A stretch of DNA of 12,629 nucleotides from Lojkania enalia (GCA_010094045.1 ML986810.1:46317-58945); one strand, 5' to 3'; shown: positions 1-8,941, numbered from the stretch's first letter. Program-made: numbers and translations. Notes: generated by a model not told the origin, from the letters alone.

Positions 1-482
1 TAACTTTAATTTCTTAAAGGTAATATTACATTTTAAAGTCTATATAAAAGGGGTTATAAGATTCTATAATACGATAATTAGCTTTATAATACGCGAGAAT
101 TCTAGTATAAACTATTAATAGAATCTAGTAAAACCTAAGAAGAATTTTATACCTATTATAGTAGTAGGTAGCTGCTAGTTGCGTAATACTTCTACCTTCT
201 CTAAGTTAACCTTAAGGCCTTTATTTAAAAAGATATAGCTAAGATATTTAGTTTGGGTAATATAGAATTCGCTCTTTTTAATATTAACTTATAACTCTAC
301 TTAACGTAATCTCTTAAGAACTTTCTTAATATAGATAATATATATTACCTCGTCTTTAGAGTAGATAAAGATATTATCTAGGTAAATAATATAGAAGTTA
401 TCTAAATAGTTAATTAGTACGTTATTTATATAGTACTAGTAAATTACTAGACTATTATATAATTTAAAAGGTAGAACTTTAT
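1..482. repeat. Repeat unit R, left copy (partner 12148-12629)
   Basis: Base n here aligns with base n+12147, with no gap. By hand I count about 50 differences in 482 (near 90% identity), essentially all transitions; position 69 is a transversion. In most differences this copy has the T or A and the right copy the C or G. It is part of the RT coding region. Confidence 0.95.
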
Positions 483-880
483 ACTTATAGGTTCTATATT
501 AAGTCTAAAAGGTAGTATATTCTTTAAAATTAAGGTCTATTCTAATCTTATTAAAAGCTGCGCGAATATTAAACTTAGTAAAAATTACTACTTTAGTAGG
601 CCTAGATAGAAGTTTATCTATATATAGTATCAGATATATATTCTTATAAATAAGAGTATTAAGTTTATAATAATCTATATAGATATATAGGTTGCTATTA
701 AATTTATAGACGTAAAAGATTAGAGATATAAAAAAGTTTAGACTCTACTTAATATACCTATTCTATAGATTATCTATAATATACTTTTTAGTTACCTCCA
801 GCTCCTTAATATTCTACTTATATAATAGACTATAACTATTAAAGAGGAGTTCTATAAAAATAATCTTATAATTATAAGAG
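1..880 (-). pseudogene. pol: Copy 1 pol remnant: gypsy reverse transcriptase (partial)
   Basis: Read on the minus strand, this is the palm and fingers of a Ty3/gypsy reverse transcriptase, the enzyme that copies element RNA into DNA. One frame holds throughout: KELEVTKKYI near 770-807, the FNIRAAFNKIRI block near 540-570, YKVLPF near 470, and YLDNIFIYS near 355-381, followed by VNIKKSEFY and TKYL. Two of the three catalytic aspartates are now asparagine: the first (568-570; family LDI, here FNI) and the second of the YLDD pair (373-375). Stops are TAG/TAA where the family has Gln or Trp. There are no frameshifts. The protein continues past base 1, where RNase H and integrase would follow. It is certain as gypsy RT and certainly dead. 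Confidence 0.93.
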
Positions 881-1850
881 TAGTATTCTAGTAATTAATA
901 AGCTATAGTTTTACTAAATATATTTTAATACCTATAGTATTTAGATAGTAATTAGAGATTTACTAGTATTTTATTTTTAGCTTTATCTTCTAGCTCTAGG
1001 GCTTATTTATCTTTAATTAGCCGCTTAATTTCGTATAGAGACGTAGAGAAAAACTCGTTCTTCTTCCTCTTTATATTAAAGTAGAAAGTATTAGCTATAA
1101 TAAGAGTAATAATAAGAGAATAGATTTTCTTTAAATCGGATTCGGACTTTATTATATATAGATATATAAGAGCTCTAAACTTATTTAAACTATAGGTTAT
1201 AGAAGATTAATATAGTTTTAACAGTCTTAATAGATCCTTAATATAATAGATAGTTAGACTATAGAACTACTAATACTAGTCCTTTTCCTATAGAGCGTCG
1301 CGTTACTAGATATCTAACTCTACCTCCTTATTATATACTAGCTAAGTTAATTATATAAGAAGAGGAGGTAATAGATTATAAGTAGTAAGATACTTAAAGG
1401 GCTATATAATCTAATTCTTATCTATATCTAGCTAGAGTTAAAAATAACGTAACTATTTAATACTAATAATACAATCCTAAGTATTTAGGTCTATAATAAT
1501 AAATAGGTAGTTTTAAATAGTTCTCCTATTAATTTGCAGGTATAAGTAGATATACTAATTAACTAGAGTTTAAATTCAGTTCTAAAAACCTTTAATAGTA
1601 ATTTTAAAGGGTAAGTGCTATATTAATATATATAGAACTTAAAAGAGTAATCTAGCTACTATAGAATTAAGGAATAGAAAGCTTTAAATACTAGTATTAA
1701 TAAGAGTATTTAGTTGTATACTAACGCCTTTTAAATATAGAATAGTAGGAATTTAAAAGTACTTTCCTCTAAATAAATATAACAAATTAATATTTAATAA
1801 GTTATACTTACTTAAGTTTAGAACGGAAAGTTTTCTTAAGCATCTCTATT
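881..1850 (-). pseudogene. Copy 1 protease/linker remnant between gag and RT
   Basis: By position this should encode the aspartic protease and the linker ahead of RT. I can read only the last part with some confidence: near 840-960 the minus strand resembles the stretch just before gypsy RT (a YKI-type motif shortly upstream of KELEVTKK). I could not find a DTG/DSG protease active site or a convincing CCHC zinc knuckle. RIP readily destroys both, since GAC becomes AAC and TGT/TGC become TAT/TAC. The boundaries are approximate and the protease label is by position, not by motif. Confidence 0.4.
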
Positions 1851-2602
1851 TCCCACCTAAGAACTATTTAGGTGGTACTTATTTACGTCTAAGAACTCTT
1901 CTTCTTTAATCTTCTCTTATTTAACCTCTATCTCTTATATTTTAAAGACTATATATTTATTTATAAAGTATTCTAGTTTATTATAATTATAATAATTATC
2001 TAGAGTTATATACCTTTTAGATATAAGAGTCTTACTAGATTATTAAGGAGCGATTATAGTAGAACGAGGTATTAATATTAGGGTAGATTATAGTAGTATT
2101 AGATTGTAAATTACTTTAGATAAACTCTTAGAAGCCTTCTAGTATCGATTTAAATTTATTTAGCTATAACTTATAGGCTAATAGTTTATTCTAGAAGGTT
2201 AGAAATACTCCTCCTTTCTATATTATAAGCTGTTAAGTAGGCGACTATAGTGTTAAAAAAGCCTTTCTATATAAGCTTAAAGCTAAAGTTTAGTATCTTT
2301 AGGCTGGGGAGAATCTTATTCTATAGGTAGAAGAACTACTTAAATTGAGATATAGATCCCCTAATAGTTATACTAATAAAGCGAGCTTTAAAAGTTAGGA
2401 ATATTTCTCTCTTATTTATTTTTAGGACCTAAAACATCTATTATACCTCTATTTCTTTATTATCTATAATAAAATATAATTATAGAAGTAAAATTATTTC
2501 TTTAGTATTCTTAAACTAATACTAGTCTAATTTAGCTAGGTATTTTAGCTCTAGATACTCTTTTATAGTACTATAGGTATATCCCTATACTAATACTATA
2601 TA
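1851..2602 (-). pseudogene. gag: Copy 1 gag remnant, C-terminal part (beyond the pogo insertion)
   Basis: This is the minus-strand continuation of gag after the DNA transposon. It is shredded by stops in all frames. Short patches such as AYLTAYNIERRS (near 2200-2240, Gag-like wording before the usual RNA-binding tail) suggest Gag, the structural protein that packages element RNA. There is no identifiable zinc knuckle. The assignment depends mainly on order: LTR, gag, pogo, this stretch, RT. Low base complexity limits what can be claimed. Confidence 0.45.
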
Positions 2603-2604
2603 TA

Positions 2605-2659
2605 ACATAAAGTACTACCGAGCCGGCTATACTACCGAGCCGGCTACTTTTTCTTAGTA
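2605..2659 (+). repeat. Left terminal inverted repeat of the pogo element
   Basis: These 55 bp begin ACATAAAGTACTACC, and the outer TA (2603-2604) is the target duplication. The repeat holds two adjacent copies of a 17-bp unit (2614-2630 and 2631-2647), each centred on the palindrome AGCCGGCT. Doubled units of this sort are plausible transposase-binding sites, but that is inference. The C and G of CCGAG in both units are kept here; the right repeat has CTAAG instead. Confidence 0.93.
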
Positions 2660-2819
2660 CTACTAACACTATATATAAAACCTTGATTTACTTACTATCT
2701 ATAAGAGAACCTATATATAAGATACTTAGACTAGATTTAGAAGAAGCTTCTATATCTTTTTAGCACGTATAAGCGTTATATCTAGTCTTTCTACAATTCC
2801 TATAGTACTATTAACCAGG

Positions 2820-4373
2820 TTAAGCTGGTTCCTTACTACTACCACTACGAGCTTTCTTAGATTGCTGAGGAGCTGTAGATACTTTAGTAGCTCCGTATAA
2901 AGCTCCCTTACCATACTCTATCGTACTACTATACTAGATTTGCTTCCGTTTACGTGTTTTACACTTCGTTATAACCTCTAATTACTCTTTAAGTTCTATA
3001 ATCTAGTAGCTTATAAGAGCGTTTTAATGTAGCATTAATTTAGCTCCTTTTATTAGCTGTAAGAAGCCTTCTTTAGCTTCTTTTAGTAATCGTACGAAGG
3101 ACTTCTATACGAGAGTTAATTGTAACTCAAATTCTTATATATTACTTAGTATTTTTAACTGCTATAGTATTTCTAGTAGAGGTACCTCTAATAGTATATA
3201 TAACCGGACTTTAAAGCGCTTAAAAACAACCTACGCGTTAATAGAAACTAGTCTAAATACTTTAAAAGCCTTTTTACAGTTCTCGTACGTAAATATATTA
3301 AAAAACGCGTCTTTAAAGGCTGGTAGAAAGCCTTCCTTATTAATATAGTAGACGTATTAGTATACCAAGTCTTATACGCGCTGGAAGTACTTTAGCTTTA
3401 ATAGTAAGAAGTATACTATATTAAGTAGCTGTAGGATATATAATAAATATACTGGTATATAGAGGGTAAGAATCTTTTATATAAGGTAATAATCCTTAAA
3501 ATCCTAGTTTAGATAGCTCTTATAGCTATTAAAAATAAGTAGTCTATATAACTCTACCTAACGCGTCTTTATATACGCGTTAAAATACTTTAACTACTTA
3601 AGACTAAGATTATTATTTATCTATCTATTCTTAGAAACTGAGAGCTTCTAGTCGTACAGTATATCTATTTCCTTATACTATACTAAAATATAGACGCGTC
3701 CTTTATAGATAATAAATAGTAGAGTTATATACCTAGTAGTATAGATATTCTAGATTACTATAACCCACTCTTAATTACCTAGCTAAATAAGTATAGGTTT
3801 TATACAGCGTTCTAAACCTATAACAACTTTTATAGAGCTAATTATACTTATCTAAAAGCCTATCTTATTAAAGTTATAGATATTATCTTTATAAATACTA
3901 TATTTAGCTACCGTCTCTTATACGAGCTTAAACTACGTATTAATAACTTCTAGATCTTCTTATAATATCCTCTAATAGTTCTTTACTCAATTAAAAACTA
4001 TTTTAAGCTTATTTATACGCGATATAAATCGTTTAAGCTAGTTCTTATCTATAGATATCTTACCCTACGTACGTAATAGTTTATCTACTATATCTGCTAC
4101 CTTATAAAGCTGCGGCGTAAATCCTCGCAAATTAAAGTTAAGGATATATCGTACGATCGTCTACTCTTCAGTTGCTGTAAGCTTTATATAATTTAGTTGA
4201 GTTTAAGGTTAAAAGGTAATTCTATAAAGCCGGTTAGAGAGCTGCTAGTATTATATATTAAAAGCTGCTACAGCGCGTCGCACACTTTAAAATTAGCCTA
4301 AAGTATAGGTCTAAAGGGCAAGTTCAATTCTACCTTCTTAATTAGATAGATTAGCTTCGTATTGTTAAGATAT
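2820..4373 (-). pseudogene. pogo/Fot1-like transposase remnant (about 517 codons, one frame)
   Basis: This encoded a cut-and-paste transposase that bound the terminal repeats and moved the element. Minus-strand reading, one frame from end to end: EGRIELAL with a first helix-turn-helix (about residues 12-60), LTATEE (4164-4181) opening the CENP-B-type second helix-turn-helix, a linker, then the DDE_1 core with IYNFNKIGF (3867 region), GNxEWV, LLIFNSYKSY (3528 region) and QLLNIVYF (3420 region), ending in a basic Ser/Lys-rich tail and TAA at 2820-2822. The length fits Fot1-type transposases. The three positions that hold catalytic Asp in the family are all Asn here (codons 3867-3869, 3528-3530, 3420-3422). 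The proposed start (4371-4373) reads ATA, probably a RIP-mutated ATG. Internal stops sit at Gln/Trp positions. Confidence 0.93.
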
Positions 4374-4398
4374 AGCGTTGCGTACGGAAAAGTTGCTA

Positions 4399-4453
4399 TA
4401 CTAAGAAAAAGTAGCCGGCTTAGTAGTATAGCCGGCTTAGTAGTACTTTACGT
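4399..4453 (-). repeat. Right terminal inverted repeat of the pogo element
   Basis: This is the reverse complement of 2605-2659 with five differences, all transitions: one at the third base from the tip and a CG-to-TA pair change in each of the two 17-bp units. It is followed by TA (4454-4455). It lies 25 bp outside the presumed start of the transposase, so the leader is very short. Confidence 0.93.
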
Positions 4454-4455
4454 TA

Positions 4456-5260
4456 TACGTTCTATCTAATAGTAATTTATATTAATCTTAAGTTGGTTTA
4501 AGATTAAAATTTACTATTATTTAAATATAAGTTTATTACTATTTATAAAGCTTTTAATCTTAAGTATATATTTAATAAGGTAGACTTAAAGGGGTTTAGA
4601 GGTAGTTAAAAGGTTTCTTACTAGGGGAGTTATAAAAGTTTCTTAGTATATTATTAGTACTAATTTAATAGTTTATAAAGGTTAATTAGAACTAATAGTT
4701 CTCTATTATATTAAACGTATAATCTTCTCTTATAAAATTACAATTTATTCCTTAAGAGTTAGTTTACTCTAATTTTCCTTTAAATTAGATAGGTTCTTTA
4801 CTATAGGTTCTATAAAGAGGGGTCTATCTGTTATAGAGCCTCCTATAAGAGGTAACAGTTATTCTATACGCGTAGATAAAAGCTTACTCTTACTATAACT
4901 TATATATATATTAATTCTAATATAGGAATTAGAAGGTAAATTATAGTTAGATATCAGCGGTTACCTCTAATTCTAATAGGTTATTAGTAGTCTCTAAGTT
5001 TCTACTTAGGTATACTCTACGCAGCTTTTCTAAAGGTAATCTTAATTATAGAAAATAGAAAGTTTAAAACCTAAAAACTTTAATTAATAAAAGGTTTTTA
5101 AAATCCTATTTAGGTAACTAAATAATTTAATATAATAGTATATAAGTATTATAATCTAAACTAAATTAGGTATATTTTAAACTTAAATATAGTTAAATAA
5201 ATAATTAATATAATATTATTAAAGAGGCTATTACTAGTAGTATTAAGTTTTTCTATATAA
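4456..5260 (-). pseudogene. gag: Copy 1 leader and gag N-terminal remnant
   Basis: This stretch runs from the inner edge of the 5' LTR to the pogo insertion. About 4900-5260 looks untranslated and very AT-rich; the primer-binding site should adjoin 5260, but I cannot match it to a tRNA. From about 4900 down, the minus strand carries short Gag-like patches (EPIVKNLSNLKEN near 4760-4800; YLIKYILKIKSFINSNKL near 4530-4585, in the place of the Gag block that usually reads as a long helical segment). Gag is then cut by the transposon at about 4455. Start and frame are not certain. Confidence 0.55.
4468..4518. repeat. Imperfect hairpin beside the pogo element
   Basis: The arms are 4468-4491 and 4498-4518. 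The left arm, reverse-complemented, reads TTAAGATTAATATAAATTAC and the right arm reads TTAAGATTAAAATTTAC, so they differ by a 3-base gap. The loop is about 6 bases. It lies in the gag remnant. It may be chance in such AT-rich DNA. Confidence 0.5.
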
Positions 5261-5539
5261 TATAATAGCGTAGGTAAGATAATAGGTCCGAATATAGTAC
5301 AAATCTACTTAGAGGTATATAAGAGTATATAAGGGATTAAGAACCTAGGAATTCTATTAATATCTATAGACCTTATATAAAAGGATATAGAAAAACTATT
5401 AAGCTACTTATAAAGGAGTATATAACTATATACGGATGGGAAAAGGGGTAGAACTAGGGGTAGGATAAGATAAGTAAAAAGCTTTAGAATAAGGTTGTAT
5501 ATAAAACTTTTCGTAGAACAATTTCTTTGCATCGTTATA
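5261..5539 (-). repeat. 5' LTR of copy 1 (279 bp)
   Basis: On the plus strand it runs from TATAATAGCGTAGG to TTTGCATCGTTATA. The ends can be read as RIP-altered TG...CA with a short inverted TGTAA/TTACA. It aligns without a gap to 8645-8923; by hand I count about 38 differences, all but two transitions. This copy is the more AT-rich of the two. Nothing on its right side resembles a polypurine tract, and gag-like sequence lies on its left, so I read it as the 5' LTR of a minus-strand element. Confidence 0.88.
5371..5384 (-). promoter_or_regulatory. TATA-like box in the copy 1 LTR
   Basis: On the minus strand this reads CCTTTTATATAAGG. It is identical in the other LTR (8755-8768) although the two LTRs have diverged around it. 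It would be a fitting U3 promoter element for minus-strand transcription. The motif is common by chance in AT-rich DNA; its support is position and conservation. Confidence 0.4.
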
Positions 5540-5747
5540 AAAGCGGGTATATTATACTAGAAGTACTACAGCTGCTACAGCAAGCCTAAATATAATACTA
5601 GAATTTATATAGTAGTAGATAAATAGTATATCTATCCCCTATTAAATTATTATAGTAATACCTATAGGTATTATTATAATATACGCCTCTAAATATAGAG
5701 ATAGCTAATAAGGTAAGTAACTTACTTAGGTAGGCGACTTACTTATA
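5540..5747 (-). mobile_element. LTR-like fragment of an unidentified element
   Basis: No coding sequence is visible. On the minus strand it begins near 5747 with TATAAGTAAGTCGCCTACC, which could be a RIP-altered TG start of an LTR, just where the integrase of element B breaks off. It ends against the copy 1 LTR at 5540. It contains a 34-bp palindrome (5648-5681) and a short inverted repeat (taagtaacttacttag, 5714-5729). I see no partner copy in the window, so calling it an LTR (solo, or the 3' LTR of a deleted element B) is inference. Confidence 0.35.
5648..5681. repeat. 34-bp palindrome centred on ACCTATAGGT
   Basis: The sequence is symmetrical about 5664/5665 with a single mismatched pair (G 5655 against T 5674), which is itself what one transition would give. 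It could form a cruciform or be a binding site for a symmetrical factor. It sits in the LTR-like fragment. Confidence 0.8.
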
Positions 5748-7870
5748 AAATATATTAATAGTCTATAGTAAACTTATATATAGTAATAGAATAGTTAGAT
5801 AATATTAGAAGCTTCGATTCTTATATATAATATTAGGTATCTATATTTACTAAGCCTATTAACTACTACTATAATATTTATACAACTTTCTAATTCTAGT
5901 AAATTAGTTATAAAATCTATAGAAATATTTTAAAACCTTTATTTAAGTATAAGTAATAGTTTTAATAATCTATAGTACTTCTCTTTAAAAGCTTTACTTC
6001 TTTAATATATATAATAATAGTCTATATATTATTATATTAAATCGAATATTTTTATCTAATAGTACTTACGCTAGAGTAGTTTTAAAATCTTTTCTTAACT
6101 AGAGTATCTATTAAATAGTAAGTTATAGATAGCTTATAATAGTTTAAACTTTAGCTTATTATAGTTTAATATTATAAATTAATTTTAGTAGTATAGTTAG
6201 TTATTATACTTTTTATAGTTAACTAGAGTTAAGAACTTAAATTAATAAACTTCTTTTCTTAATAGTTTTAAAGTATCTTAGATTAGATTATTATTTAGAT
6301 ATTTTTCGTCGATAATTTCTATAATTAATTAGTCTACTTCTATCTATTAGAATAGTTTAAGACGAAATAATATCTATTAATAACTTCTATAGGCCTTTTC
6401 TTATATAAACTTATTTTATAACTTTTAAGTTAAAATATTAGACTTCTTTTTAAATTTTCTAGATTAATATATAATACTAAAGTTAAACTTTAATAGATAT
6501 TTTAACTAATAGATCTATTAGTAGTTTAGCTACTTTATTATTATAAAGAACTATAAGTTCTTATAATTATTAAGTACTTTTATAAAAAATACTATACCTT
6601 CTAATTTAAACCTCTATTATTTAAAATATTAGATAATTATAAATAGCTTCTTATTATATATTTTATAGTTACTTTTAGTAGAGTTTATATATTTAAAGAA
6701 ATAGATAATAGGTTTTAGTTTACTATTAATACCTTTCTAGGATAGTATACTAGCTATTATAAAGTTAGATATATTAACTTCTACTACTATTAATAGTTTA
6801 AAGTTAAAATATTAGAAAATTAGTATAGAAATAAAAGTATTTTTTAAGTAGTTAAAAGAATATTAACAACTATTATTCTAGTTAAATTAAGTATTCTTCT
6901 TAGTTAAGGCTACTAAAAGGGAAACTTTCTATAAAAAGTTGTTAATAAATTATTAATAGAAGTTTATAAAACCTATAAAAGTTTAAATTTTTTTATATTT
7001 TTAGAGTATTTTTAGTTAATAATTATCTCTACCTTTTTTAGATTTATATAGATCCCTTCTATAATAATTATATATTTTAGATAGATTACTTTTAACTAAT
7101 AGAACTTATACTTATCTATATTAAGCTATAAACTATTTACTTTTAAGGCTTTAAAGACTAGCTAGATATACTACTTATAATCCTTTAGATTTTTACTAAA
7201 TATTAGAATATTATTAATATAAATAATATAGAATATATTAAGATATAGTTTTAGTATATTATTTATAAAGTACTAGAATATATTTAGAATATTAACTAAG
7301 TTAAAAAGTATTACTAGATATTTAAACAGCCTATAATATATATAAAAGATAGTTTTCTATTTATCTTTCTTAATAATTCTTAGCTTATTAAATATAGTAA
7401 TAATATTAAGTTTTATATAATATTTAATTTTACTAAATTAGGTTAATATTTCTTAAATTAGTAGAATTGGATATTAGTTCTTAATAATAATAGTATTTAG
7501 GGTTCTATAATCTATATAGAATTAAAAACTACCTCTAAGTTTCTTTATAAAGATTATAAGTATAACTACTAGTAATAAACTTACTCTAATAAATCTCTTA
7601 GATAAGTTCTTATTAAGATACTTCTTTAGTACCTTTAACTTATTCTAGAATATCTTATAAAATAGACTAAAATTAGTTTACTTACTATTTTCTAGTTTAA
7701 TTTTATAATTATATAGTTATTATTTAAATAATCTATCTATATTTTTATATAAGAAAATAGATAATAGATTATAATATTCTTTAAGTACTTTAATAATAGA
7801 GTTAGTATATACTTTTAGGGTTAGAGTCTTATTAATATTAGCTATTAATATAGCGAAGATTTTATAGTTA
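5748..7870 (-). pseudogene. pol: Element B pol remnant: RT, RNase H and truncated integrase
   Basis: Minus-strand order: a pre-RT linker (VLKEYYNLLSIF near 7760-7800), RT (LKKYLNKNLSKRFIR; IDYRTLNT; KLNIITIFNKLRI; YRLFKYLV; YINNILIFSKN at 7195-7221), RNase H (YFFKYINSTKSNYKIYNKK, 6640-6710; VLNNYKNL; the Lys-rich end of the domain) and integrase core (ISIDFITNLLELE, 5890-5925; VVVNRLSKY, 5840-5865). All three RT catalytic aspartates are Asn (7405-7407, 7213-7215, 7210-7212). The first integrase Asp (5915-5917) survives. RT is in one frame, while RNase H and integrase share another, so there is at least one indel between about 6700 and 7200. Integrase breaks off before its second Asp is clear. 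Confidence 0.9.
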
Positions 7871-8644
7871 AATTACTAGAAGAGTTAAACTAGTAATATA
7901 GTACTTATATAATATATATTTAGCTATAGTATAGACTTTAAATATTTAAGCTTAAATAGGTTCTCTTAACTATAATTTTCGTCTAAAATTAGATTAGTTT
8001 TAGTTTTAGTTTTAAATTTTTTTAACTAATATAATATTTTAAATAGCTAGTAATTATATTAAATATAATTTAATAGATAGAATTTTAAATAGTACTATCT
8101 AAACTTTAAACTATATAAAAGTTATAAATTAATTATTTTAAGATCTTCTTTTATATTAGATTCGGATAGTTTATAATCTTTAATAACTATTTAGATAGTT
8201 TATTAGTAAATAATAATACTAGTAGATTATAAGTATTAAGTTAAATATTAGTTAGTAGTAAAAACTAGCTATTTATTCTTATAGTCTAGGTTTATATAAT
8301 ACTTATATATTTATAGCTATTCTAAAATTAACTAGTATTTTTCTAATATAATTATATAAAAATATACTATCTCTAAATAGTTTAGGTATTAGAGGATTAA
8401 AATAATTAAGTAGAAAATAGTTCTCTTATAAAAGACTTTTCTATTAAAGTTAGTCGGATATAAATTATATAAAAGTTATATCTTTTAGAGTTTTAGGGTA
8501 TATATAAAGTTTCTATAGATATAGCTATAACTAGTAGCTCTAATATTAATAAGAATATTAATATCTTATTAGACTAGATTTTAATAGATTAAAAAAGAAG
8601 TTAGAATCTAATAGTTTTATAACTATTTTTATAGAGGCTAGTTT
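7871..8644 (-). pseudogene. Element B upstream remnant (gag/protease region), unreadable
   Basis: Only the part next to RT is readable (NYKIFAILIANINKTL near 7840-7890, the spacer ahead of gypsy RT). Beyond that, all six frames are full of stops and no protease or zinc-knuckle motif is visible. The plus strand gives nothing better. By order it should hold protease and the end of gag; most of gag must lie beyond the break at 8645 or be lost. Confidence 0.4.
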
Positions 8645-8923
8645 TGTAATAGTATAGGTAAGATAATAGGTCCGAATGCGGTACAAATCTACTTAGAGGT
8701 ATATAGGAGTGTGTGGGGGTTCAGGGACCTAAGAATTCTATTAACACCTATAGGCCTTATATAAAAGGATATAGAAGAACTACTAAGCTACTTATAAGAG
8801 AGTATATAACTATATATAGAAGGGAAAAGGGGTAGAACTGGGGGTAGAATAAGATAAGCGAAAAGCTTTAGGATAAGGTTATATATAAAGCTTTTTATAG
8901 AACGATTTCTTTGCATTATTATA
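8645..8923 (-). repeat. 3' LTR of copy A (279 bp)
   Basis: On the plus strand it runs from TGTAATAGTATAGG to TTTGCATTATTATA, with TG kept at the left tip. It matches 5261-5539 along its full length without gaps. The polypurine tract adjoins its right side, which fixes it as the 3' LTR of the minus-strand element to its right and not as a partner of the LTR at 5261. Confidence 0.92.
8755..8768 (-). promoter_or_regulatory. TATA-like box in the copy A LTR
   Basis: It is the same 14 bases as 5371-5384, at the same LTR offset (110 bp from the left tip). On the minus strand it would drive transcription leftward, out of this 3' LTR and into element B. It is a weak motif by itself. Confidence 0.4.
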
Positions 8924-8941
8924 CTACCCCCCTTCTTATAG
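8924..8941 (-). promoter_or_regulatory. Polypurine tract of copy A
   Basis: On the minus strand this reads TATAAGAAGGGGGGTAG directly before the LTR. A purine run ending at the 3' LTR is the primer for plus-strand DNA synthesis in LTR retroelements. The six-G run is striking against the AT-rich background; G next to G is not a RIP target, which may be why it survived. Confidence 0.85.

Larger units (their letters stand above)
2605..4453 (-). mobile_element. Complete pogo/Fot1-type DNA transposon (1849 bp), RIP-dead, inserted in copy 1
   Basis: The element is bounded by 55-bp inverted repeats (2605-2659 and 4399-4453) that pair at 50 of 55 positions, and it is flanked by TA on both sides (2603-2604 and 4454-4455). 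TA duplication is the rule for the Tc1/mariner/pogo superfamily. Inside is one transposase remnant on the minus strand (2820-4373) with a CENP-B-like DNA-binding half and a DDE_1 half. Size and layout match Fot1-like elements, which are about 1.9 kb. All five TIR mismatches are transitions, as expected if RIP acted after insertion. It lies in gag of copy 1 and is therefore younger than that insertion. Confidence 0.93.
1..5539 (-). mobile_element. Ty3/gypsy LTR retrotransposon 'copy 1', RIP-mutated, 3' half beyond the left edge
   Basis: The element is read on the minus strand, from its 5' LTR (5261-5539) through a leader, gag, a protease/linker stretch and the reverse transcriptase, and it leaves the window at base 1 before RNase H and integrase. 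A pogo transposon (2605-4453) sits inside gag, so about 3.7 kb here is retroelement. Family membership rests on two gap-free matches to copy A: the LTR (8645-8923) and the 482-bp RT segment (12148-12629). Assigning the 5261-5539 LTR to this element is inference: same family as the RT at its far end, same strand, and gag-like reading between them. Nothing in it could be functional as it stands. Confidence 0.8.
5748..8644 (-). mobile_element. Ty3/gypsy retrotransposon 'element B', fragment without recognised LTRs
   Basis: This is the most decayed unit of the window: TpA is close to saturating and CpG nearly gone. On the minus strand it runs from a poorly readable upstream part (7870-8644) through RT and RNase H into the integrase core, which stops at about 5748. 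The wording of its RT (YINNILIFS, RGSFxFYIDYRTLN) differs from that of copy 1 and copy A (YLDDILIYS), so it is a separate gypsy lineage. The right end is cut by the copy A LTR at 8645. About 2.9 kb remains of an element that would normally exceed 5 kb. Confidence 0.8.

Noticed and set aside
1800..1930. A Gag zinc knuckle in copy 1
   Set aside because: No frame gives CCHC spacing, even allowing Cys to Tyr changes with confidence.
5217..5238. Shared AGAGGCTA near the left side of both LTRs (5219 and 8633) as a common primer-binding region
   Set aside because: The distances from the LTR differ (about 35 bp and 5 bp) and only some eight bases agree. At 8645 this side is outside the element.
5261..8923. 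A single 3.66-kb LTR retrotransposon with the LTRs 5261-5539 and 8645-8923
   Set aside because: The polypurine tract is outside the pair, no purine tract borders 5540, flanking 5-mers do not match (TATAA and CTACC), and the enclosed RT differs in lineage from the RT that goes with this LTR family.
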